DNA of 64,000 nucleotides, taken from NCBI GenBank assembly GCA_017590115.1, contig JAGGNK010010225.1:9857739-9921738 (forward strand). Direction: 5' to 3'. Under the pieces are notes generated by a model, which saw nothing but the letters and a program-made list of their open reading frames with translations, made no database searches and was not told where the DNA came from. Each line of letters opens with the position of its first letter. Positions within the stretch are counted from its first letter, which is position 1. Positions 34,103 through 45,334 of the stretch are shown piece after piece. Source of the DNA: Montifringilla adamsi (Eukaryota; Chordata; Aves; Passeriformes; Passeridae). Both the position numbers and the translations under genes were made by a program.

Positions 34103-37100
34103 CCCCAGAGGGAGTGAATGCAAAGTAGCCTGCTTAGGAAATAAAATTTTAGCAGATATTACTTATTTCAGCCTTTTTCTTAACGTTGCAAAAGTCTTCA
34201 ATTCCATAGTGATGTTTCTTTAACCTTTTAATAGGATCATCTCGTGGCAATATGATATTGGCTTTCGATCCACACTGAATGAATGTTTTCATAGTGCAGC
34301 GGGAGCTCAGACCTTTAGCTGGAGAGGAGATGATTTAGTGGGCGAGTAATGAAAACTGAAGTGTGGGTTATCTATTGTCTTCTAGTGGAGTTTAAACAAA
34401 GCTGCAGAGTTCAGTTTAGAGAAGACTGAGGGATTTGTTGCTACAGTGTTCTGTTCTGTAACTAAACCTGGAAGGGCTCTTATTTCCATGATGCTAATTC
34501 TTGAGGTCATGACCCATAGCCTGTGGATGCTGGTATGAGGGTCACAGTGCGAGGTCAAAAAAGCCTGTGCAAAGCTTCACTTTTTACAGTGGTTGAAGAG
34601 CTGTCTGTTTCTGGACAAGGAGGTTCAAATGTAGGCTGCAGCATGCCTCCTGAGAAAGTGAAAATATGTAAGTCATATTAGGCAAATAATGTTGTAACAA
34701 GGCACAACAAGTTCATACATTTCTTATGCCTGTTTAAATCAAGTTATGCAGCCATAACAGTTCAATTGAAAGGGACAGTGCAACTTGAAACTTCCCAAAG
34801 ATTCAAGATTGCCAAGATTCTGTAAACTCCAACTATGTGATTGTTTAAAAATTGTATTACAGTAATTTGCTATTTTTTTATATTGCAGCTCAGCACTGTT
34901 ACAGAAGATAAAATGTAATTTTCCTCTTCTCCTCACTGTCCAACAGAACTGGCTGAGGGAAAGTAAAATGTTATTTTATTAAGAAAATTACTAATATGAA
35001 ATTAGGCGGGGTGGTTGTTTCATTGCGAAGCTATCTTACTTTGGGAGAGCATGTTTTTGAAGATTTAATAACTTCCTGAGGCTCTGACTCTGTAATATGT
35101 GTGAGAATTGCCTACAAAAAGCAGAGTTTGCATTTACTGCTTTGTGTAATTCGAAGGTCAAGAAAATTCTAGTCTATTTACTTTCTTCATTGGTAATTTG
35201 ATTCAGAATTTCTTTTCCAGTTCAACAAATTATTAACAAAAATGAGATTTCATTATCTCTAGCAAAATGGATGATTTGATTTGTATAGTCTGTAATTGTT
35301 ACTGCATAACTTGCTGTGATTTCTGTGAAAATTATATTCAGTCTTATTGTTTTTATTAGAGTACATTTGATTCTTAAGCAGGATATATTGCCTTGTAAAA
35401 AATTATTGTGATGTCTCTCTGGTTCAGGTCTTAGAACTGTGTAAAAATGCTGAGGCATCTGAACACTCACACCTTAGTTTTCAGTATTTTTCAATAGAAT
35501 GAAAGTTATACCATTGTTTTCTGTAAGCAAGGATAAATTTCTCGAAATTAATGTGCATTTGTTGCATGCAGGAGTATAAAAAACTTACAAGAAATCGGAG
35601 CCTGCACTTACTTGCAAATTATTTAAGGGAATGTGAATCAGTGGTATGAGTTGTTGGTGTAACGTCCAGAGTTCAAGAAGTGTGTGCTAAACTTTATTTG
35701 GTTGTGTCATTCTTACTTTAGGACTGTACAAATTAGGCGTGACTTTTGTAGGTGTAGAACAAAGGACTCACATGGAGATAAGCAGTCAGATTCTCGGCCA
35801 GCTCCTAGTGCAACAAAGCAGTGGCAGCAGCTGAGGGAGGTCAACTTTTGTGCCTATTTTCATACCTCTCTGCACACCTAGACATTTGAAAAATGGATAA
35901 TTTGGAAAGCATTGAAAACTCAGAAGGCTGTGATGGTCAGTTCCACCCCCTCCAGAGAAAGAAGAAAGATGTCAACATATGAGGTGAATAAAGGATAATA
36001 TATTTTAGGAAAAAAAGGAGGGGTGGAAGCAGGAATTTGGAAACTACCCTGAAACAAGCTAGGAAGAATAAAAACTACTGTGTATATTTAAACTCCATAT
36101 TTACTATTCTTGCTTTTGTGGTAGCAGTCACTCAATTTTTAAAATGTAAATAAAATAATCTCTGTTCTAGCTGAAAGGGAAGGTGAAGAACGGTACATGC
36201 TGTCATGGTATGTTATCATGATATAGTAGTTATACTACATCAGCTGTTTTCAGGAATCTTGTGAGTTGTGACCTGTCATCCTCTCAGAGACATCCAGAAG
36301 TATTTTTGGAGGCTGAAAGAAGTGGACTAACACTTTCAAAGTTCATATACTTCCTGTAGGACATAATGATACTTGACTCCGCTCTCTCAAATAGCATCTC
36401 CTTCAGCTTGTGATTTGTTCCACAAGGATGTGTTGTGGGCATACTTTCCATTCCACTCTCTTTCATCACTGAACGTTTTTGAAGCCCCACTGACTTTGCA
36501 TGTAGTGACTAGCTGGTTTGTCTAAACTATCTGTAAACTCTTGTTTTATGGGCTTTGGCCAATAGCATACAGAATCTTGCCTATCCACTAGGATAAAGCA
36601 AGGAGGTGTGAAAGAACAACAATAAAAAAAAAAAATTGAAGAGCATGTGTGCAAGTAGAACCAGGCTCCTTAAAATGATGATCACCCATATGCATCTCTC
36701 TCTGAAAGTGCATACATATTTCTTTGCAACCAGATAGATAAATTTGAGGACTTTCTTGAATCTTCCTAGAAAGAGGCTGTCTGATGGTGTCTGTCAGGTC
36801 AGTAAATATGATGACAAAAGCATCTTTTTGTCCATGTAGACTGAAAAAATGGAAGCTTTTTAGGAGTAGTGGGTACATGTGCAAGTGAAAGACACAAAAT
36901 TAATTGTATAGGAAAATATTTAATTTTTGTGTGTGATGTGTTACTTGATTTAACACTGACTTTTACAGTTAAGTGTGTTGTTAATTTGTGGATAAAGAAA
37001 GTCCATGTTGTTCTTACGATCAAAAATGTACAATTATATTTATATCCAATCCACTGGTCTTTCATTAGCTATTTATTGTATCTATTTTATTCTTAGATTG

Positions 37101-40100
37101 AAGAGCTCTGTGTAAATGTCTTTCTCTTAGACACTGCTGCCTTTTTTTCTTTTAATTTGAAATATTTGACTGTTTATCTAAGCAGTTTAAGCAAAACTAA
37201 AAAGCTGTAGTCACACTCAGCAACTTGTTCTAGATTTTAGAATTGGGAAAAAACCATGAAAACAAAGGTAACTGGCATACAAATAGGGTTCGTTTTTTGT
37301 AAGATGGTATAAAAGTCTCAACTTTGTCAAAGATTCTGACTTAATACAGTTTTTGGCATTTCTCTGTTTTGAGATTAATTGAATCAATACTGTGACTGCC
37401 AAAATGTTTAGTTAAAAGAACCTTGTTTTCAATTTATGCTAAAAATAGTGCTAATGTTGGCAGAAGCACCCTAAGCTCTAGAAGCTGTATTTGTGTTTGA
37501 AGTTCACTTGCCATCTGCTCTGTGCATTTATTTTAGTAAAATACATATTTTCATTACTTTTCACAAAATATTTTGGCTCAATGTTGAAAGTGAGACACCA
37601 GAAGTACTAGCCAAATCGAGTCATACTATGGGAATTTGCTTTCCCCAGAAAGCACTCGTTGCACCTTGTATCTGATCTGCAGCACTAAATTATGCAGAAA
37701 AGTATGACATGACATTTTCTAACTAGCATTTTTCACTCTGATAAAAATTGATGATGGTCCACTTTTGTTTTTATTTCACTGTAACATAATAGAGGGTAAA
37801 TCAGTGTCTCTGGAGCACTGGTGTTATTCACTATGTAATTATGGGGAGCACCTGTAGGAAACCTTTAGATGACTCAAATGCTTCTGGCTCTTGGCAGAGC
37901 AGAGTGTGTCTGGAGCCTGAGACCTCTGCTTCCTGGAAATAGTGAAACTGTTAGAGTAGCACTATATGCGAAGGATTTGATTTTGTATTTTTTTCTTTTC
38001 TGTTTTTGTACAGAGGCTGTATTTCCTTTTTATTTTTTCCCCCCTGTACACTCTTTTTCAGGAAATGGCAGCAAGTAGAAGTCTCTTTGGACTTGAGAAA
38101 GGGAGTCAGTATCTTGTGGTCACCACAGCTGCATGTGCACACCAGTTCTATATTTTAACACACTTGAACTTTTTAGTCAAGAGCATAAATACATAGTTAG
38201 TATTTAACTATAAATGGGAAAGATATGGCTTAGTTGTTACCCAATTCTTTGAGGATCATCATGACATATTTCTGGAGAGACCATCAAATGCATTAGAAGT
38301 GTGCCAAATACCACTCTGTCCCAGAAGTCTGGGAGATTTCACTGTAGACAAGTCACTGTGTTGTCCCTTTCAGATACACACAGCTGTCATCTGTGAAGTG
38401 TCCACACCAAGTGCAATTTCAAGTAACATGACATAAATCCACCAGTGCAGCACAAAACGGTTTTGGCCTGATATGCATCGTAAGAATGAGAGGCAACTCA
38501 GCAAGCAAAAGTTGCAGTTTCTTTTCTTGCTTGAAGCACATTTGCTTGCAAACTTAATGTTGTTTCTGTATTGTTTTAAGAATTAGCTGTTAAAGAGTTT
38601 CTACTTGACCTTAACAAAGCAAGCCATTAAAAATCATCATGTTAATAGGGGACCCTAGAAGGCCCTTCAGGAATGAGTGTGTTGGAGCAGACTGCATGGC
38701 AAAGCATGTCTTGGAAAATTGATTGTCAGAAGAATCCAGTCTTGCAGGGTGACTGGTGGATTGGGTCAGTAGCATCTTAAAAATACAGGATGCCCCTATC
38801 AAGGGGCTAAAGTATACCCTTGCCAGCTTGAAAGCAGCTTTGTCTTCTTGTTCTTATGAAAAACTGAGTAGTGAGAACCTTGCTTGGTCTCCTTGATGGC
38901 TTCATCCAGTCCTTTGTTTCATGGATTCTTACTGCAGCAGAGATTGGACAGGATGAACTGATTTCAACCTGCTGTGACTTGGGACCTTCTGAAATGGCAA
39001 GAAGCAGGGTGGTTTGACCTACATGTCTTTTTATTTTCCTGAGTTGTTTTATTTCTCTTATACTTGAGCAGTTTTAATGCATCATTCTGTCTAGACATTT
39101 TTAGAAATAAATTGAAAGTGTTTAGTTATCTGAGGATGTGAGCTAGCAAGTTTCTTTCAGAGGCATTGGCTGAAACATCTTGCTTGCTCTTTTTCAGAGT
39201 AAGTGGTGGAAACAGTATCTTTACCGCTTAGGAATTCATTGTTATAATCTCAGTGTTGCAGAAGAAAATGAATTCTTGGGGGAAAAAAGTCTTGATTTTT
39301 TAAAAGCTGGATTCTTACAATGTAATATGGTCCTATTCATTATATTGTACCAACTAAACTTGTTGGAAGTCTTCAGAACAAGGGGTAGGAACCAAAGTAC
39401 AGCCCTTGTTACAATGAAGAGAGTTTGTTTTATGCTCCATTCCTAACGTGGTAAACTTACCCTTTAGTATGCATTATTTCCTGAATCAATAAATAAGCTG
39501 TAATGGAAAACGTAGCATTTAATAAGGAATGACATTGTATAGGTTTTTTTTTACAGACATCATAAAATATTGATTCTGCTATCAAACCTGTAGGAGATTA
39601 GTTTAAGTTGCAGAAGCTGGAGAATAGGGTCAGTTCATGTACATATTTTTGTTATTGTGACTGTTAAATATCGACCTTTAATTAATCTATTTTTTCCCCA
39701 ACTTCCAGATAAATCATGCTATGCTGGGGAAACAAGAAACTATATTAATGAGCATCAACTCCATAATTATACTTGTGGCTGCATAACAGGGACACAGCCA
39801 TGTCATTTCTTTAGGCAATAACTTTTGCAAAGAAGTATTTTTAAACTGGTCATTAATTTTATGACCATAGAAATGAGATGCAAAATTTATGCTGTTGTCA
39901 TTGGCATGGGTTCAAGGCACTACTGACATTATGTGTGATTGTAATGGAATGGCTGCCAACTAATGAGTCTATAGACATTTTGTTTGAGCATGCTTTGCTT
40001 TTAGATGTTTGATTAGGCAGCAATGCTTTCAATTATGCCTGCAAATTGTATTGAATACATTTACCTGGTGCCCATTGTTGCTTTGTAGTTCGGTTTTCTA

Positions 40101-41068
40101 TTACATAAGTGCAAGTTGAATGCTTTTCTTTAATTTATTGATGCTTTTTGGGTGTATTTTTAGATACTTGGCACCTGAAGAGAATTTGTGCTGCTCAACA
40201 CTGACTCCTCTGACTTTTCAAGGAGTAACACATGGAGCTTTAAATGCAATTCTGAGTGCTTTTACTCTGTAGGTGGAATATAAACTTCAGTGCAACACAT
40301 TGATGGAGGAGCATGTAAAGTGGAGAAAGGGCAGACAGAGATTGCTCTGAGTGGGAATGTAGGAGATGACATAGGATCAACGGGAAACCTCTTTGTGAAC
40401 TGTCAGGACCAATATCTTTATATATTAACAGCATACAGTCGTAAGATATCTTTTAATCCTGACAGAACTAGGAGGCAAGAACCCCAAGGCTGATACCAGA
40501 AAACAGTCCTTCTTTTATGCCAGTACATAAACACATTGTGAAATGTTGCCTGTTAAAACTCCAGAGCATAATGAGTCAGATTTCTTATTGAAATGCCTGC
40601 AGTTCTTCTGTACAAATTATATTATTTAAGAATTGTGTTTTTCAGTGTATAATATAAATTGGTGAAAACTCTTATTTATTTGCTGCTATTTTTCTTTACT
40701 CTAAAATAAAAAAGGAGGTTTTTTTTTGTTTAATCTAGTCCTGCATGAGTGCAGGTTGCTTGTACCTCTATCCAGTCTGCCACTTATTCTCCTCATTTTT
40801 CATGTAAAGTGTGGATACCTAAATGTAGTATTGTATGACATAGGATTTATATTTTGGGTCTGAGTGTCTTTCTCAGTGAGGGCTTTTTTCATTGAAGTCT
40901 TCAAGCCTTCTTTAGGATTTAAAATCTAGAGAATGCTTTGACAAATGTAAAGCATTGAGTGTGTAATTTCTTTCTTCATAATACTCTCAGCACTTTTCTT
41001 TTTTTGGTTGTTTTGTTTTAGGAGCAATTTAAATTTGGATATTCTAGACATAAAACAGAAACTTGTTT

Positions 41069-41117
41069 TATTATGAATCTACTATTATGAATTCATCTAT
41101 TATGAATTATGAATTCA
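41069..41117 (+). repeat. Short tandem repeat, about 14-15 bp unit
   Basis: Three imperfect copies of TATTATGAATTC begin at 41069, 41083 and 41098, followed by a partial copy. It is AT-rich and of no evident function. Confidence 0.6.
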
Positions 41118-41476
41118 GTGTTGCTATGGTTTTTGTTGCTTCAAATACAGTATATAACTGTGTCATGATTTTCATGCCACATGGCAACTAAAGCCTATAT
41201 AGTCCCTCACTCATTTGCCCCTGCTGGGATAGAGGAGATAATCATAAGGGTAAAAGTGAGAAACTTCATGAGTTGATATGAAGTTGGTATAGTAGCTAAA
41301 GCAAAAGCTGTATACAGAAGAAAGACATAAAAAGGAATTCATTCATCACTTGCTCTGGGTAGGCAGGTGTTCAGCCATTTCCAGGAGAGCAGGATTTGAT
41401 CACAAGTAACAGTGACTTAGACAAACATCATTACTCTTACTGTCTCTTACTTCCTTCTTTTTCCCCCAGCTTTATA

Positions 41477-41760
41477 TGCTGAGCATGGCATCATATGATG
41501 TGGAGTATTCTCTTGGTTAGTTGGGGTCAGCTGTCCTGGCTGTGTCCCCTCACAGCTTCTTGTGCACCCCAGCCCACTCACTGGTGTGGTGGTGTGAGAA
41601 GAAGAAAAGGTGTTGACTCTGTAAGCATTGCTCAGCAGTAACTAAAACATGCCTCTTTTATCAACACTGGTTTTAGCACAAATCCAAAACATAGCCTGGT
41701 ACCAGCTACTGTGAAACAAAGTAACTCTGTCTGAGCCAAACCAGCACAGTCTGGGATAGG
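41477..41760. mobile_element. Avian ERV-like fragment
   Basis: Segments such as gctgtcctggctgtgtcccc, cagcttcttgtgcacccc, aagcattgctcagcagtaac and aaatccaaaacatagcctgg, in that order, match a dispersed sequence I know from bird genomes and associate with avian endogenous retroviruses (probably ERVL-like, LTR or adjoining 3' region). It is diverged and has no open frame. The ends, the strand and the exact family are uncertain. Confidence 0.65.
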
Positions 41761-43230
41761 TATATGGTATGCCCTAAATATATATGTATGTATTAAAAAT
41801 TCCCTTGTTCCTAGGTCATCTGGCATTTATATGAAAGTAAAGCACAAGTGTTTACTGAATTTGAAATCCTAAGTGTAATTGGAAAACGGTGACTTAGTGG
41901 AAGAGCAAGGTAACAGTGCAGCTTTGCAAACTTACATAAGAAATTATGTGTTGCTGAGTGGGACAAAATCCTCTGGAGATGTTCTTTCTATGTGTTTACT
42001 CACCTACTTGTCATCCACAAGTCTTATTCATTCAAATATACTAAGGTTTGCCATTCAGCCCATGAATTATATGTGCTGGAGTGTGGTGTTTTTGGAATTG
42101 TTTTCTTCTAGAAATACAGCCTTATATTTTAAATTTATGCTGGCGCTTTCATGAAGGTTCAATGATAACATGTTTATACGTAACTAATAAGAGGACATTT
42201 TTGATTGACAACCAGGGCTTACATATACACATATATACTATGCATTCTAGTACTAGTAAAAGTTTAGGGCAGGAAAACAGTGGAACTTTTGGAATGGAAT
42301 GGAATTTTGCCATTGTATAGGTTGTGAATATCGTGTTTGCTCTTTTTATATGGAGTGTATAATTTAATACAGATATATATAGGCAAAGAGAGACAGGCAC
42401 CTGGTCCCTGGAATCCAACTATAAAAGATGATCATGCTGATTATAAATAAGGTATAATATTTTCTGTTCATGTGCTATCTGTTCTGTGATTTTCTATTTG
42501 GAGGAAGAGGTGAATTCTAGAGAGAAATAATTTACTTTTGATTGGTTTGACAGGTGTGATGAAGTGCAAATATTTTGATCAGATTAACACGATGACTAGA
42601 GTGCTACTGGGAGAGGACTGTGACAAAAATAGGTTGGAGTCAGGTTCAGATTCAGAGCAGTTGTTAAATGGCATGGGAGCTTGGGAGGAAGCTTTCCTAT
42701 GAAAAGCATACTAAATTAATGAAGGGAAAGCCTAGCTAGTGTTTGACAACCTTTGAATGTAAAAGAACTCCAGCAAAACAAAGATCAGATATTGTTTTAA
42801 CTGCACGGAAAACTTGCTGTTTTTTACAGTTATAGAGCTTTCTGTCATAGTCTCTGAATTTTCTGTGTATTTCCATTATTAAATGGGAGGGGGTAAAACT
42901 TGGCCATGGTTATGCTGTCCTACTGATGAATGCAATTTGCTGCACCTGTGAAGAAGAATAATTTCACTATGCATGGGTTTATTTAGGATTCTTAGAAATT
43001 AGTATTCTGATCCAGTGCTCCAAAAGGGAACACACAAACAGAGAAGGATATTTGGATGTCTCTGGAAAGCATTTTGTGTTTGTATATACCAAAAGGCAAT
43101 GTTTGAACAATTTAGTGTTATACGATTTTCAAGACATTTGAGGGCTATTTAATCTATTGGAGTATCAACTTCAGGATTCTGGTCTGACAATTTTTGTCAT
43201 ATTTATCTTTTTCTCCTAGCTCGTCCACTT

Positions 43231-43231
<1 letters not shown>

Positions 43232-43262
<31 letters not shown>
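43232..43262 (+). repeat. Poly-C tract (31 bp)
   Basis: Thirty-one consecutive C, equal to a G31 run on the - strand. Such runs are rare and can form G-quadruplex or i-motif structures. The exact length is prone to sequencing or assembly error. Confidence 0.9.
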
Positions 43263-44061
43263 TTCTTTGCCTAGATGTGTTAAACATATCTGAGAAAATA
43301 TACAAGTTTCAGGAAGAAGTTAGATTTTGCCTAATTAGGTGAAAGCCTCAACTAATACTGATTTCACTTTATCTTTCCTAGATCTTCTTGCTTATGTATG
43401 ACACTGATCAAAGTGCATCAGATTAACTGATAATGTAAATTTTGTATCTGTTGTAGTGGGGCTCTCAGTTGGGTAAGAAATTCATTAATAGGATGCTGCA
43501 TTAAGCCACAGGTTCATACCAGGTGCTGCCAAGCGGCTATTCCACTTCTAGTTTCATGGGAGGAATATACACAGGGTTTTGCAAGGCAGTGCCTAATTAC
43601 AGTGAAGAAAAGTAAAAGTGGGCAGGGGTCACTGCTGCCAATAGTAGTTAGGCATTTCCTGGGAGGGAGGTTGCTGCAGCTGCATCCCGCACTAGGACAG
43701 GCAGAACTTCGGAGCCTGGTGCTCTCCTTTTTTCTTTCTGCCAGTGTTTTCTTTCCCACCTCTTTGCTGTGGTGTTTCTTTCCCCCCTCGTGAGAAGCTG
43801 CCAGCTGTGCAGTGCTGGGAGCAGGTTCATTATATGACAGCGTTTAGGGAAAACGCTCCAACAGCATTTACACATCAGGTCAGAAGGTAGCCCTAGAATG
43901 GCATCGCTCACAGCTGTGCTGGAGCATGCCAGTGTCCACGAGAAACAGGAGTTTTTGAGTTCCAGATAGGAATTAACATCCTCCTTACTATTGAAAATAC
44001 TTCTATCCTGTGTGTTGGTGTGATAAACTATTTAACTAGCAATGTGTATTGACTTTTACAG

Positions 44062-44166
44062 AGCTGGAAGATGAGGAAGAGTCTGAGAACTCTCTTTCTT
44101 CGCCTCCTGATAATGTCTCAATAGCGTCTGACCGATATGATAAAGAGGATGAAGGACCTTCTGATG
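44062..44166 (+). CDS. SKAP2: SKAP2 exon 4 (acidic linker before PH domain)
   Basis: This exon has 105 nt, follows gacttttacag and ends at GATG|GTATGTG. It encodes residues 61-95: an acidic run ELEDEEESENSLSS, then PPDNVSIASDRYDKEDEGPSD and the first base of the next codon. Human SKAP2 reads PPDTISLASERYDKDDEAPSDG here (from memory), so identity is clear in the second half. The first half differs: the human EEYDD tyrosine motif is replaced by glutamates and serines, and only the tyrosine of RYDK remains. The next exon should begin the stretch leading into the PH domain. It is not found before the window ends. Confidence 0.95.
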
Positions 44167-44335
44167 GTATGTGACACTATTTACCTTAGAAAGTACTAGA
44201 TTTGCCAGTTTGCTATGAGCTGATGTAATCGGATCCTTGTGATGCGAATGTTAGTGTTGGAAAACAGATAAACAGATAAGCAGCACAACTGAACACTTTT
44301 CTTACCTTTACAAGAACCTTTAAAGGAACTGAAGA

Positions 44336-44352
44336 GCTCTCTCTAGTGGTCC
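44336..44352 (-). promoter_or_regulatory. Weaker CTCF-like motif
   Basis: GCTCTCTCTAGTGGTCC matches the reverse CTCF consensus (CTCTAGTGG core) with about two mismatches. It lies 170 bp after exon 4, in the same orientation as the stronger motif in intron 3. Motif match only. Confidence 0.35.
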
Positions 44353-45308
44353 TAGAGCATAGTGAAGCTGTCTCAAATTTACGCAGTGTTTCTCAACTCA
44401 CGTTTTTTTTGATAACAAAGCATCTTCTGTAGATACATATGTTTTAAAAGATAGATCAGTGGCTAAACCAGTGTGAATATTTGTAATAACAAATTGTTTG
44501 TTAATTCAACATTATCAGATTCTTGCTTAATTTTATTGTGCTACTTAATGGCTTACTGTATTATTTATCTAATAAATAATGAAACAGTTTATGTGATTGA
44601 TATTTTTCTGCAAACTCCATGCAGAATAGGTTCATAAAATATTAAATTAATTATTCCATCAGTGTTTCCTTCCATTTAAGACAGTGTTTTGCACAATGTT
44701 TTTGTTGTATAAATTTTAAGTTTGGGTCTGCATTTAGGAAAAGTCTACAGTTCATAGCTGTTTTCCATGTTGTTTTGTTTTGTATTCATTAAGTTCAATG
44801 CTAAATGCGACTGTTCTGAAGACATGAACAATTGAATATTTCAACAGTTAACAAGCTTGCTTTAGCATAGTGTCCATATTTTTGAGATTAGTTTATTGTA
44901 TACATAATATAAACATCTTCTATGGATAATATATGGCAGTAAATTAAGTATATGTACAAATAAATTAATGATGTATATTAATTTGTGGCACTGGAAGTTA
45001 GATAGACTTACTAGTGAATGATGTTTTCTGACATGATATGATGATCAAACTGTGCAGCTCCATCTCGAAATACAATTGCTGAATGAAAATATGCTTCCTG
45101 CAATGTAGCACTCCACATTTTATATTATCCAGATTATTCCCTTTGGAAACATAAATTGCTTTTATGAGGTATAAAATTATGTCTATTGCAGAACAGGGAT
45201 AAGTCAAGTACATGCATAAGTGATAAACCTTCTAACCACTGATTCAGAATAATGCATTTTTTTTTTATGTCCAGAACTCTGTAAAATGTATAACAATAAT
45301 AATCACAC

Positions 45309-45334
45309 TTTTTTTTTTTTTTTTTTTTTTTTTT
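45309..45334 (+). repeat. Poly-T tract (26 bp)
   Basis: An uninterrupted T run in intron 4 with no recognisable transposon attached. Confidence 0.9.

Larger units (their letters stand above)
33751..44061 (+). other. SKAP2: SKAP2 intron 3 (10.3 kb)
   Basis: The intron runs from GTGAGTC to an acceptor ending gacttttacag. It begins with a compact CpG island (33755-33950), followed by a 30-bp poly-T tract. The remainder is AT-rich, with a palindromic nuclear-receptor-like site (34504-34515), a short tandem repeat (41069-41117), an avian ERV-like fragment (about 41477-41760) and a 31-bp C run (43232-43262). No further SKAP2 exon fits, because exons 3 and 4 join in phase without one. Confidence 0.82.
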
